A DNA stretch of 64,000 bases from Clostridiaceae bacterium (GTDB lineage Bacteria; Bacillota; Clostridia; Tissierellales; Sporanaerobacteraceae). This document shows, piece by piece, positions 54,883 through 63,857 of the stretch. The notes under the pieces are model-generated. The model ran no database searches, had not been told where the DNA came from, and was given only the letters and a program-made list of their open reading frames with translations. Positions within the stretch are counted from its first letter, which is position 1, and the number at the start of each line of letters is the position of its first letter. The stretch is from NCBI GenBank assembly GCA_019391515.1, contig JAHXQP010000030.1, positions 124,001-188,000 on the forward strand, read 5' to 3'. A program made the position numbers and the translations under genes.

Positions 54883-55872
54883 TTAATTATACATATTGTT
54901 CAAATCTTTAACCTTCTCTTTTATCATGTCTCTTACTTCTACAGGCTCTATAAGTTCTGCAGAGGAACCAAATTGTAACAACCAAGAAATAAAACCTTTA
55001 CTAATAATTATCTCTGCACATACTAAAAAATTTTCATCTCCATCTTTTCTTAAAAATACACCTGTTCCAAATTTGTCTATAACTGGATTAATAAGATGAT
55101 TTTTAAATCGAATCTTTACTGTTTTCTTTTCCCCAGTAAACATATTAAAAGTTTTATTTATATAATCTACTACATTAAACTCTCTCCCATCTTCATACTC
55201 CACAAGTATCTTCCTTTTTTCATCTAATATTTCTACATCTTTTATTTTATCTACTCTATAGTGTGAAATATTATCATACTTTTCATGGACCCCTATTAAA
55301 TAATAATTATCTTCATGCCAACCCAAACCATAAGGACTTACTTTGTAAGTTTTTCCTTTCTTCCTATACTCTAATTGTTTATTTATATTATAAGTTGTGT
55401 ATTTGAAATTTACTTTTTTATTTTCTTCAATAGCAGAACTTAATGCATTTACATTATAGTAAATTCTTTCATTTTTACTTTTTATTTTTTCATCTATATA
55501 AACTTGTCCTACAATCTTTTTTCCTAAGTTCTTGCTAGTAAGTTTCTTTAACTTATCAATAAGTTCCTTAGATTTTTTTGTAGTTATAGATTTGGAAGCA
55601 GATACTGTATCTATAAGTATTCTCAATTCTTCTTCCTCAAATTTTCTACTTCTTAAATAATATCCCTGTTTATTTTCCTCATAGAGGCTTAAATCGTATC
55701 CAAAGGCTTCTAAAGTTTTTATATCCCTTATTACTGAACGCCTTTCTGCTATTATCCCTTTATCTTGCAATCTATCTACTATATCACTGGTGGTTAAAAT
55801 TGTTTCTTCATCAGATTCTTCTTTCAATATATTGAGAATATGTAAAAGCTTAAGTTTAGTTTTCTCTCCCAA
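54883..55872 (-). CDS. WYL-domain transcriptional regulator (YafY/PafC type)
   Basis: A 329-residue regulator: an HTH_11-type winged helix (TTSDIVDRLQDKGIIAERRSVIRDIKTLEAFG), a central WYL domain (KVSPYGLGWHEDNYYLIGVHEKYDNISHYRVDKI) and a C-terminal WCX extension. WYL domains sense ligands such as nucleic acids or metabolites. Two TTG codons compete; the one at 55878 touches AAGGAGGG, so the TTG at 55872 with a seven-nt gap is chosen. It sits just behind a hairpin that could attenuate its transcription. Confidence 0.88.
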   Translation of the reverse strand: MGEKTKLKLLHILNILKEESDEETILTTSDIVDRLQDKGIIAERRSVIRDIKTLEAFGYDLSLYEENKQGYYLRSRKFEEEELRILIDTVSASKSITTKKSKELIDKLKKLTSKNLGKKIVGQVYIDEKIKSKNERIYYNVNALSSAIEENKKVNFKYTTYNINKQLEYRKKGKTYKVSPYGLGWHEDNYYLIGVHEKYDNISHYRVDKIKDVEILDEKRKILVEYEDGREFNVVDYINKTFNMFTGEKKTVKIRFKNHLINPVIDKFGTGVFLRKDGDENFLVCAEIIISKGFISWLLQFGSSAELIEPVEVRDMIKEKVKDLNNMYN

Positions 55873-55899
55873 CCTCAACCCTCCTTACCTATACCCAAA

Positions 55900-55928
55900 A
55901 GAACCTTACCTTAGTAGGGTAAGGTTCT
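55900..55928 (-). terminator. Hairpin before the WYL regulator gene
   Basis: An 11-bp perfect stem (AGAACCTTACC with GGTAAGGTTCT) around a 7-nt loop, about 30 nt upstream of the regulator's start. It could be a second terminator of the helicase gene or an attenuator for the WYL gene; the T tract is short. Confidence 0.55.
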
Positions 55929-56050
55929 TCTATGTTTTGCTAGGCTCATCCCCTAAAACTCTTTTCCATAAACATATATATTATAACATATTTCATTTAA
56001 TGTTATAACTTCCTTTCATGCCATCAATAGTGCAAATAATTTTCTTTATA

Positions 56051-56088
56051 AAAAAATTCTTTTCTATTATTTTCGAAAAGAATTTTTT
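56051..56088 (-). terminator. Terminator after the DEAD-box helicase gene
   Basis: AAAAAATTCTTTTC pairs with GAAAAGAATTTTTT, loop of 10 nt, T-rich on both strands, directly after the helicase stop. Confidence 0.8.
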
Positions 56089-56094
56089 AACATA

Positions 56095-57681
56095 TTATCT
56101 AGGGTTAGCTATTTCAATATTCATTTTCTTACCTTTTATCCTATAATTTTTAAGGCCTGCAAGAACTTCACTTGTATTCTCTTTAGAAACCTCTACGAAT
56201 GAAAATTTATCATATATATCTATCTTCCCTATATCATTTCGTGAAAGACTAGTTTTATTTGTTATAGCTCCAATAATATGTCTTGGACTTATTTTCTGTT
56301 TTTTACCCATATTTATAAATAACCTTACCATTCCAGCTTCTGCACCATTATTTAAATTGTTTGTATCTATTTCTTCATAGCCGTCTTTCTTATTGTCATC
56401 TATATAAAGTTTTAAAATGGCAGAAGCTATATCAAAAGAATTATATTCTTCTTCTAGGAGAATTGCCACAATTTTTTCATATTTAGAAAGATCTTCATTA
56501 TCTAATTTATTCCTAACTTTCTCTAATAATATATCCATTCTTTTTTCTTCTACATCCCCTAATGTAGGAAGATCATGCCTAATTATTTTAGTTTTAGTGT
56601 ATTTTTGAATGTCTTTAAGTTTGTGTATATCTCTACCTACAACGAAGCTAAAAGCTTTACCAGATCTTCCTGCTCTAGCTGTTCTTCCTATTCTATGAAC
56701 ATAAGATTCTTCATCTTGGGGAATATCATAGTTAAATACTACATCTACATTGCCTACATCTATTCCTCTAGCTGCTACATCTGTGGCAACTAAAATGTCA
56801 ATATTTCCTTTTCTAAATGAAGCCATGACTTTATCCCTTTGTGATTGCTTTAAATCCCCATGAAGCCCATCAGCAAAATACCCTCTTGCTTGTAGTTCCA
56901 TTACTAATTCATCAACTTTTTTCTTTGTATTACAAAATACGAGGGAAAGCTTTGGATTATATATATCAACAAGTCTACATAATATTTCTGTTTTCATATT
57001 TCTTTTAAGCTCAAAATAGTATTGTTCTACTTTAGGAACTGTAAGCTCTTTATGAACAACTTTAATTATTTCAGGATCCTTTTGATATCTCTTTGCAAAA
57101 CTCATTATTTCTTTTGCCATTGTTGCTGAAAAAAATACAGTCTGTCTGTCTTTAGGCATATGATTTAATATAAGCTCAATATCATCTCTAAATCCCATAT
57201 CAAACATTTCATCTGCCTCATCAAATACAACCATTTTTACATTTTTGGGCTTTAAAGTACCTCTTTTTAAATGATCTATAACCCTTCCTGGCGTACCAAT
57301 TACTATTTGTACACCTTTTTTTAAACTTCTTATCTGTCTTTCAATAGGTTGGCCACCATAAACTGGCAAAACATATATATTCTTTTTGTACTTTGCTAGT
57401 TTTTTTACTTCCTCTGCTACTTGTATTGAAAGTTCTCTTGTAGGACAAAGCACAATAGCCTGAAGTTCTTTACTACTTGATTTACACATTTCTAACATAG
57501 GTATTCCAAAAGCTGCTGTTTTTCCTGTACCTGTTTGGGCCTGGCCTATTACATCATTTCCTTTGAGAATATACGGTATAGCTTGAGATTGAATAGGAGA
57601 AGCCTCTTCAAATCCCATATCAGAAATAGCTTTTTTCATCTCCTTCGATAGTTCTGTATGTTCAAATTTCAATTTTTCCAT
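56095..57681 (-). CDS. DEAD-box ATP-dependent RNA helicase with DbpA-type RNA-binding tail
   Basis: A 528-residue RNA helicase. Motifs run in order: Q motif (ASPIQSQAIP), I (AQTGTGKT), Ia (PTRELSIQ), II (DEAD), III (SAT), IV-VI with ARGIDVGNVDVVFNYD and HRIGRTARAG. The C-terminus (GMVRLFINMGKKQKISPRHIIGAI, then KFSFVEV) is the DbpA/CsdA RNA-binding domain, indicating a ribosome-assembly or cold-shock role. The upstream region to 57820 is about 140 bp and carries no recognised cold-box. Confidence 0.95.
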   Translation of the reverse strand: MEKLKFEHTELSKEMKKAISDMGFEEASPIQSQAIPYILKGNDVIGQAQTGTGKTAAFGIPMLEMCKSSSKELQAIVLCPTRELSIQVAEEVKKLAKYKKNIYVLPVYGGQPIERQIRSLKKGVQIVIGTPGRVIDHLKRGTLKPKNVKMVVFDEADEMFDMGFRDDIELILNHMPKDRQTVFFSATMAKEIMSFAKRYQKDPEIIKVVHKELTVPKVEQYYFELKRNMKTEILCRLVDIYNPKLSLVFCNTKKKVDELVMELQARGYFADGLHGDLKQSQRDKVMASFRKGNIDILVATDVAARGIDVGNVDVVFNYDIPQDEESYVHRIGRTARAGRSGKAFSFVVGRDIHKLKDIQKYTKTKIIRHDLPTLGDVEEKRMDILLEKVRNKLDNEDLSKYEKIVAILLEEEYNSFDIASAILKLYIDDNKKDGYEEIDTNNLNNGAEAGMVRLFINMGKKQKISPRHIIGAITNKTSLSRNDIGKIDIYDKFSFVEVSKENTSEVLAGLKNYRIKGKKMNIEIANPR

Positions 57682-57819
57682 ATAAATTTTAACTTCCTTC
57701 CTTTTTCCTTATTTAACAACTTATAAAGTATATATTTATTATTCCAAATATGCAAGGTAAATATTACTTATTCTCATACATAGACCTTATCATATAAATT
57801 ACTAATATAGCAAATAGGT

Positions 57820-58932
57820 TTATAGCTCCTCAACTATATGGGCAATTAAATATATAAGTTTCTTTACCATATATTCTACTACCTCATTATCTATACATAG
57901 ACTAAAATTTGATAGCTTATAGTCTATTTCTTTTGATATGTTAAAGTTATTCTTTATCCTTTTAATTACTGCCTCTCCTTCTTCTATAGCTTCATCATTT
58001 GATATAAGTTCCCAATATAATTGATCTATAAGATGTAAATATAAACTTGTTGGAACTATTAATTTAGATTTTTTGTCTATAATATGGAGTTTATGTATAA
58101 AACCTGGTTTACTTATCCTGTTGATACTTGACATGTTTTCATAGATATCAAACAATATGTCCTCATTAACTCCAAACCTTTCAATCCTTCTAAGAAAACT
58201 ATGTTGCTTTTCTCCACAAAGTCCTGTTTGTTTATAAAGTGCTTCTTTAACTGCTTCCTCAACAGAAACTCCTATAAGTTCTCCTAATTTTGAATGCTTT
58301 CCTGCATTTGTAAGTTTTAATTTTGATTCACTGTTTGCCACTATTATGGCTCCATCTGTCCCTGATCCAGTTGCAATTCCATTAGAAAAGTTACTTCCTG
58401 ACATTAACTCCTGCAATGCTGCAGTCTTAGCTTCTGTAGAAGTAATCAAAGCTCTTGTTAAAGTATCTGAAGGCAAATTAGCATCTACAATCAATATAAT
58501 ATTTATTGTTCCTGGTTTTATCATAACTATTTTTTCTTCTTCTTCATAAAAAGTGGCTGGATCTCCTACTCTACCTCCATTTACTTCTATACCACCTGTA
58601 ACTATTGCTGTTACTGTTAAAGCTTTAAACCTTTTTTCCACAATTGCTACTTCTTCCATAGAAGCTGCAGTACCAATTCCCGCTGTACTTTTAGAGTCAA
58701 GACCTAATTCTTTAGCTACAATAGCCATATGTCCTTCATAAGTAGGAGCTTTCAAATCACAAAGCATCCCTGCCCCTGGATTAAAATCATTATTGAAAAT
58801 AGCCTTTAAGTCCTCTCTATATCCGCCATTTAAAGGTGAAGTACTTAAAACTTTCCTATTCCCTTTAAAAGGTATCACTATACTTTTTTTATATCTATGT
58901 ACTTCATCATTTGTAGATAATCTATATATCAT
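57820..58932 (-). CDS. cbiZ: Adenosylcobinamide amidohydrolase (CbiZ) with C-terminal extension
   Basis: A 370-residue protein. Residues ~15-225 match CbiZ, which removes the aminopropanol side chain of cobinamides so that the ring can be salvaged: STSPLNGGYRED, GTAASMEEVAIVE, VTGGIEVNGGRVGDPATFYE, DANLPSDTLTRALITSTEAK and ATGSGTDGAIIVAN. The last ~140 residues are mostly helical and resemble nothing I know; they include an SSIN and a LYKQTGLCGEKQH piece. ATG 58932 is used because TTG 58935 is an unlikely start. It complements the cobalt importer operon at 4-6.5 kb. No B12 riboswitch was seen upstream. Confidence 0.9.
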   Translation of the reverse strand: MIYRLSTNDEVHRYKKSIVIPFKGNRKVLSTSPLNGGYREDLKAIFNNDFNPGAGMLCDLKAPTYEGHMAIVAKELGLDSKSTAGIGTAASMEEVAIVEKRFKALTVTAIVTGGIEVNGGRVGDPATFYEEEEKIVMIKPGTINIILIVDANLPSDTLTRALITSTEAKTAALQELMSGSNFSNGIATGSGTDGAIIVANSESKLKLTNAGKHSKLGELIGVSVEEAVKEALYKQTGLCGEKQHSFLRRIERFGVNEDILFDIYENMSSINRISKPGFIHKLHIIDKKSKLIVPTSLYLHLIDQLYWELISNDEAIEEGEAVIKRIKNNFNISKEIDYKLSNFSLCIDNEVVEYMVKKLIYLIAHIVEEL

Positions 58933-58974
58933 CAAGAAAATCCTCTCCCATAAATAATTAAATCTTTCAAAAGT

Positions 58975-58999
58975 AAAAGTCCCTAGATGGGACCTTTAT
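58975..58999 (-). terminator. Weak hairpin after the threonine aldolase gene
   Basis: AAAGGTCCC pairs with GGGACTTT around ATCTA and is followed by T-rich sequence. It may allow read-through into cbiZ. Confidence 0.45.
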
Positions 59000-60016
59000 T
59001 TAAATAGAAGCTATTCCTTTAATAGTATCTATAAATTTATCTATATCTTCCTTTGTAGTATCAAAAGATGTTACTAATCTTGTTTCTCCATCTTCTTCAT
59101 ATAATGGGTATATCTCTTCTAATGGCTCCACCCATTTTGTAGGTATATTTATAAATAATATGTTAGCTTCAATATCTCTACACAACTTTACACCATTTAT
59201 TCCTTTAAGCTTACCCTCTAAATATTTAGCCATTGAATTTGCATTTTCTGCATTTTTCCTCCATAAATCATCTTCTAAATAAGCAATAAATTGGGCAGAA
59301 ACAAAACGCATTTTTGAAATTAATTGCATGCCTTGTTTCCTTATAAATTTAAAATTTTTACTTATTTCTGGATTAAAAGATATTATTGCTTCCCCCATCA
59401 TCATTCCATTTTTAGTACCTCCAAAGGAAAGTAAATCAACTCCCGTATCTGTAATAATTTCCTTAAAGCTCCTATCTAAAGATACTGCTGCATTTGCTAT
59501 TCTTGCTCCATCTACATGAATATATAGATTATTTTCATGAGCAAAATCCGTTAGTCTTTTTATTTCATCTACTGTATATACAGTCCCTATTTCTGTACAT
59601 TGTGCAATAGAAATAACTTTAGGCTGAGTTTGATGTTCATCTCCTAAAGAATTAAGAAATTTTTTAATATCTTCTATGCATAGTTTTCCATCTTTATTGG
59701 GTACATATAACAACTTAGAACCACTAAATCTTTCAAAAGATCCACATTCATCTACATTTATATGGGCTGTATCAGCACATATAACACCCTCAAAAGGTCT
59801 TAGTAAACCACTAAGTCCCACTACATTGGCAGCTGTTCCAGTAGTAACAAAATATACATCTACGTCCTTTTCAAAGACTTTCCTAATTTTTTCTACAGCC
59901 TTTTCTGTATAAATATCTTGTCCATAAGGCAACTGATGATCTACATTACATTCTTCCATAGCCTTAAATATTGTCGGATGTACACCTGAATTATTATCGC
60001 TTAAAAAACTTCTCAT
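59000..60016 (-). CDS. ltaE: Low-specificity L-threonine aldolase
   Basis: A PLP enzyme splitting L-threonine/allo-threonine to glycine and acetaldehyde. The 338 residues contain SDNNSGVHPTIFKAMEE at the N-terminus, the PLP-pocket TTGTAANVVGL, IHVDGARIANAAV (Asp) and the Schiff-base Lys in LSFGGTKNGMMMGEA (about residue 208). No downstream glycine-cleavage genes are seen. AAGGTGG precedes the ATG. The weak hairpin after it may permit read-through into cbiZ. Confidence 0.93.
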   Translation of the reverse strand: MRSFLSDNNSGVHPTIFKAMEECNVDHQLPYGQDIYTEKAVEKIRKVFEKDVDVYFVTTGTAANVVGLSGLLRPFEGVICADTAHINVDECGSFERFSGSKLLYVPNKDGKLCIEDIKKFLNSLGDEHQTQPKVISIAQCTEIGTVYTVDEIKRLTDFAHENNLYIHVDGARIANAAVSLDRSFKEIITDTGVDLLSFGGTKNGMMMGEAIISFNPEISKNFKFIRKQGMQLISKMRFVSAQFIAYLEDDLWRKNAENANSMAKYLEGKLKGINGVKLCRDIEANILFINIPTKWVEPLEEIYPLYEEDGETRLVTSFDTTKEDIDKFIDTIKGIASI

Positions 60017-60132
60017 TTTGCCACCTTCTTCTTTTTATTATTTAAAATTGTCTTTTATATATTTTATCACAATATAAACTTTTTTTAATATTTTTCTATA
60101 TATTAAAATCATTTAATTGCCTCTTTAGTAAG

Positions 60133-60165
60133 GAAAGACCAATAGAATTAAACTATTGGTCTTTC
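60133..60165 (-). terminator. Terminator after the selenoprotein peroxiredoxin gene
   Basis: GAAAGACCAATAG pairs with CTATTGGTCTTTC around a 7-nt loop, 3 nt after the stop codon. The T run after it is short. Confidence 0.7.
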
Positions 60166-60167
60166 AA

Positions 60168-60818
60168 CTAATATTGGTATATATCTTTATAACATAGATA
60201 CCAGTCTACACAACATAAACCCTCTTCTCCCTCTAGCCTCCTCAAAAGCTCATCATAAGTTTGTGGAGGGGGTACAACTACTGGAGCTCCCGGTATCCAA
60301 TTTGCTGGAGTAGCTACTTTCTCCCTGTCAGCTGTTTGAAGAGCAATTAATAACCTAAGCATTTCATAAGTGTTTCTTCCAGTTGAAAGAGGATATACTA
60401 AAACTGCTCTGATTATCTGATTTGGATCAATAAAATATACATTTCTAACAGTAGCAGTTGTACTTTCTCCTGGTGCTATCATCCCATAAAGTTTTGCAAT
60501 ACTTCCATCTCTATCTGCAATCACAGGAAAAGGTATTTGAATTCCAGTATTTTGATATATATTATAAACCCAAGCTAAATGAGAGGGGTTACTATCAATA
60601 CTTAAACCTATAAGTTGTGCATTTCTTTCTTCAAAAGAATTGTATTGCTTTGCCAAAGCAATGAATTCTGTAGTTCAAACAGGTGTAAAATCTCCTGGAT
60701 GAGAAAATAAAATTACCCATTTTCCTCTATAATCTGAAAGTCTTAATGGCCCAAAAGTAGTTTGAGCAATAAAATCTGGTGCTTTCATACCTATTTTTAA
60801 ACAGTTATTTTCATTCAT
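60168..60818 (-). CDS. Selenocysteine-containing peroxiredoxin (Prx6/AhpC-TSA type), UGA = Sec48
   Basis: Reading from ATG 60818 gives 216 residues with one in-frame TGA at codon 48 (60677-60675). The sequence around it is [15 protein letters not shown], i.e. the peroxidatic PxxxTPVC-TTEF motif of 1-Cys peroxiredoxins with Cys replaced by a stop, a known replacement in clostridial PrxU-type proteins. Everything before ([22 protein letters not shown]) and after is intact and in frame to the normal stop at 60168, with no frameshift. The C-terminus has LCCVDWYLC, a probable resolving-cysteine region. The UGA is followed by a SECIS-like hairpin. GGTGGTGA precedes the ATG. It should reduce peroxides with thiol or thioredoxin reductant. 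Confidence 0.93.
60636..60669 (-). promoter_or_regulatory. SECIS-like hairpin for Sec48 (bacterial type, inside the coding sequence)
   Basis: Read on the minus strand: outer stem AGAATT with AATTCT, a 1/2-nt internal loop, then an 8-bp stem ATTGCTTT with AAAGCAAT closing a GGC apical loop. The first loop G lies 21 nt after the UGA, within the distance of bacterial SECIS elements that recruit SelB. Confidence 0.8.
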
Positions 60819-61026
60819 AAGTTTCACCACCATATTTTTTTATTTTCTCACTATTATAATATGTTGTCTACAAATAGAAAGTTAAGGAATATAAAATCCA
60901 TAATTTTTTAGTGCTATAAGTTAAAAATATCTATTGTATTTATCTTATATATGATTGAAAATTATTATTTAATTTCCTTTATTTTTGTAATATAATATAA
61001 AAAAGATTTGAGGGGAGGAGTGTTAT

Positions 61027-61665
61027 ATGAAATTATATTTTCCTATTATTATTATTTTAATAGGGTATGTATTTGGATGTTTCCAATCTTCATATATAAT
61101 TAGTAAATACTTTAAAAAAGTTGATATACGTAATTTAGGAAATGGAAATGCTGGAGCTTCAAATACAGTGATTTCTTTAGGATGGAAATGGGGTGTTGTA
61201 GTAGCTATTTTAGATATTGCTAAAGCCATAGTTTCTATATTTATTATAAAAGCTTTTATAATAAATAGCTTCCCCAACAATAACTTGTCCTTCTATTTAT
61301 ATTTAAATGGTCTTTCAGTAATCTTAGGACATAACTATCCTTTCTATATGAGTTTTAAAGGTGGAAAAGGAACAGCCTCTCTTATTGGTATGTTAATAGC
61401 TATCGACTATCGAATTGCTATAATAGGTATATTATCTATAATTTTAATTACAATTATTACAGACTATATTGCATTAGGAACAATAGGCCTAGTAATTTTA
61501 GTTATAATATCTACTGCATTATTTGGCTATGGCACAAATGCTATGCTTATTGCAATATTAATAGCACTATTAAGTATTTATAATCATTTACCAAATATAA
61601 ATAGAATCTTAAAAAAAGAAGAAATAGGATTAAGAAAAACATTAAAAAAAGATAGCGCTTTGTAA
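61027..61665 (+). CDS. plsY: Acyl-phosphate glycerol-3-phosphate acyltransferase PlsY
   Basis: The 212-residue membrane enzyme makes lysophosphatidic acid from glycerol-3-phosphate and acyl-phosphate. It has the family's three motifs: GCFQSSYIISKYF with DIRNLGNGNAGASNT, then LGHNYPFYMSFKGGKGTASLIG (phosphate loop) and a C-terminal NHLPNINRILKKEE. Seven membrane segments are predicted. GAGGGGAGGAG precedes the ATG. PlsX is not in the window. Confidence 0.94.
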   Translation: MKLYFPIIIILIGYVFGCFQSSYIISKYFKKVDIRNLGNGNAGASNTVISLGWKWGVVVAILDIAKAIVSIFIIKAFIINSFPNNNLSFYLYLNGLSVILGHNYPFYMSFKGGKGTASLIGMLIAIDYRIAIIGILSIILITIITDYIALGTIGLVILVIISTALFGYGTNAMLIAILIALLSIYNHLPNINRILKKEEIGLRKTLKKDSAL

Positions 61666-61688
61666 TCATAAAGCTCTATCTTTTTTAT
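61644..61688. terminator. Bidirectional terminator between plsY and methylase genes
   Basis: AAAAAAGATAG with GCTTT pairs with AAAGC and CTATCTTTTTT, with one mismatch in the stem; T-rich on both strands. Confidence 0.8.
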
Positions 61689-61693
61689 TTACT

Positions 61694-62617
61694 TTAATAG
61701 TTTGTAATAAGTACCTCTATATTATTAGACTTTTTATCTCTCCTATGGTAGTTTGAATTATTATAATTATAATTTAAATAATTGATATTGTATTTTTTGC
61801 TCCACTGAATTAAAATTTCATTTCTCTTTCCCTTAGTTTCTAATACATTTGATAAAGCAAATTTTACATTCTTTTCATTTAAATCATCTAATATATTTAA
61901 TAACTGAAATTCCTTTACTTTATCCCATTTGTTTTGCTCGTTATATGTAGCATTTGTTATTAAATAAGGAGGATCTGCATATACAAAAGAACTATTATCT
62001 AAATAAGTATTAAAATCTACTTCCCTAAAATCATCCAAAATAAAATGAATATTTTTTTTCTTAATTCCATCTATGAAATAAGATAATTTTTTTTCAACAG
62101 ATTCATTGAAATCTCTTTTTCCTACTGGAATATTAAATTTTCCATTCCTATTAAATCGTATATGATTATTAAAAGAGTATATAGTCATTGTATAAAATAA
62201 TATATCGTAATAAAAATTTTCTTCACTTCTGTTATTATAATCATCTCTTAATTTCAAATATCTTTCCTTATTATAATGGCTTAACCCTGAAGAACTAACA
62301 CAATCATAATATTCATATCCATATTTAGATGAGTTTGAAAGATTATATCTTTTAATTATATAATAAATTGTATTAAAGATTTCTTCTTTGTCTCTTAACT
62401 TAAAAGAGTTAAGTAATCTTATAAGGGGTTTCTCATTGTCTATACATATAATTTTATTTCCTAATACATTTATTCCAACATTACACCCTCCACAAAACAA
62501 GTCTATAAAAGTCTCTGTTTCATCAGGGAACAAAGGCAATATCTGTTCTAATAATCTATATTTTCCTCCAGTATAATTTAACGGGGACTTTATAAGTTTT
62601 TTATTATCTGCTATCAA
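61694..62617 (-). CDS. DNA adenine N6-methyltransferase, D12 class (DPPY type)
   Basis: A 307-residue Dam/DpnM-like alpha-class methylase. The N-terminal SPLNYTGGKYRLLEQILPLF and FIDLFCGGCNVGINV (SAM loop) lead to SFVYADPPYLI with the catalytic DPPY near residue 204. Closest in layout to the M.DpnIIA/Dam family, so the site could be GATC-like, but the target cannot be read from sequence. It starts at a TTG with AAGGAG at the correct distance, 14 nt after the other methylase gene. No restriction endonuclease gene adjoins. Confidence 0.9.
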   Translation of the reverse strand: MIADNKKLIKSPLNYTGGKYRLLEQILPLFPDETETFIDLFCGGCNVGINVLGNKIICIDNEKPLIRLLNSFKLRDKEEIFNTIYYIIKRYNLSNSSKYGYEYYDCVSSSGLSHYNKERYLKLRDDYNNRSEENFYYDILFYTMTIYSFNNHIRFNRNGKFNIPVGKRDFNESVEKKLSYFIDGIKKKNIHFILDDFREVDFNTYLDNSSFVYADPPYLITNATYNEQNKWDKVKEFQLLNILDDLNEKNVKFALSNVLETKGKRNEILIQWSKKYNINYLNYNYNNSNYHRRDKKSNNIEVLITNY

Positions 62618-62631
62618 AAAAATCTCCTTCC

Positions 62632-63645
62632 CTATCTACATTTACATAAAAATAATCTTTCTTTATAATTCATAGCTTCAGATTTACCTGTAGTAAACTG
62701 TCTATAATCTGTATAAAATATTTTTACTTCTCCTCTTTTTTCTAAACTCTCTACTATTTCTTCATCATTTATCTTCGCATTAGATCTCCCATGTCCTTTT
62801 TTACCCATATTACTGTAAGAAACTAAAATATACTTAGAATCAATATTTTGTATTAAATCATCAAATACCTTGGGAGCTTTTACGGTACAATAGTCACTTT
62901 TTATATCACTTCTATCTATCATTTTTTTAGATACTCCTACTAACTTAGGTTTTTTCCATGTAACTATATTTTCAAGAAGATGATAAGAATCTGAGTATTG
63001 CCTAGAATTATAAGGGGTGTCTATATATACAATATCAGAATAAATTTTTCTTACCAACTTGTTTGCATCTTCATTGTATATTTCATTATTCTTATTATAA
63101 TCATCCTTTATAAAGGGGATTTTTAATCTTAAAGATTGAACATTGTCCAAGTTTTTTCTATATGCATCATAATGACCACATGTATTAGCTACTTTATCTA
63201 TTGCATATATTAAAGATGTTATTAATATAGCCTTTTCTCTAAAAGTTAACATTGAAGAGATACTTTCTATTTCATCTCTTATGGCTCCAATTTTTCTGGC
63301 ATTTTCCATTGTAAAATATCTATTTCCAAAGTTTATGGAAATATAGTTTTCCTTTGTTGCCTTTATATTATTAAATTCGCATATTATTTGTCTTATTTTA
63401 TTTTTATTATACTCACCATTGCTAAACCAAGTAATATATGAAAGGTAATTGGAATACAGAATATCATTTATTATAATCTTATTTTCTCGACTATTGAAAG
63501 CATTAGCTACAACTCCCGTTCCTCCAAAAATATCACTAAATATGTTATAACTACTACATTCCTTATCTATTACTCTTCTAATTAGGGGTATTAGTCTATA
63601 TTTACTTCCTAAGTATCTTCTATTATTTATATGAAAGTTTTCCAA
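62632..63645 (-). CDS. DNA adenine N6-methyltransferase, D12 class (DTPY type)
   Basis: A 337-residue relative of the next gene. RRYLGSKYRLIPLIRRVI and FSDIFGGTGVVANAF are motifs X and I; YIDTPYNSRQYSDSYH is motif IV with DTPY in place of DPPY, seen in some D12-class enzymes of asymmetric or non-GATC specificity. A SMGKKGHGRSN segment follows. It starts with TTG behind AGGGG. Together with the downstream methylase it forms a two-gene unit, the arrangement used by some type II/IIS systems that modify both strands of an asymmetric site. Confidence 0.88.
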   Translation of the reverse strand: MENFHINNRRYLGSKYRLIPLIRRVIDKECSSYNIFSDIFGGTGVVANAFNSRENKIIINDILYSNYLSYITWFSNGEYNKNKIRQIICEFNNIKATKENYISINFGNRYFTMENARKIGAIRDEIESISSMLTFREKAILITSLIYAIDKVANTCGHYDAYRKNLDNVQSLRLKIPFIKDDYNKNNEIYNEDANKLVRKIYSDIVYIDTPYNSRQYSDSYHLLENIVTWKKPKLVGVSKKMIDRSDIKSDYCTVKAPKVFDDLIQNIDSKYILVSYSNMGKKGHGRSNAKINDEEIVESLEKRGEVKIFYTDYRQFTTGKSEAMNYKERLFLCKCR

Positions 63646-63857
63646 TATTTCTTTTCCCCTTTCGAAGCTATTAATATACCTACTTTTATTTTATATTATC
63701 ATATTTATAATGCTAAATGAAGACTACTATACTTATAATAATATTTATATGTTAATTTAAGTATTTATCATAAGTATATAGAATAGAAATAGTAAGAATA
63801 GATTTATTATGATATAATAAAAAAAATAAAATTCTATATATTTTATAGGAGGTAGAA

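Noticed and set aside
60675-60677. In-frame TGA taken as a nonsense mutation making the peroxiredoxin a pseudogene
   Set aside because: It falls on the catalytic residue, the rest of the frame is intact on both sides, and a SECIS-like hairpin follows, so selenocysteine fits better.
61694-63645. Complete restriction-modification system
   Set aside because: Both genes are methylases and no nuclease-like ORF is present on either side within the window.
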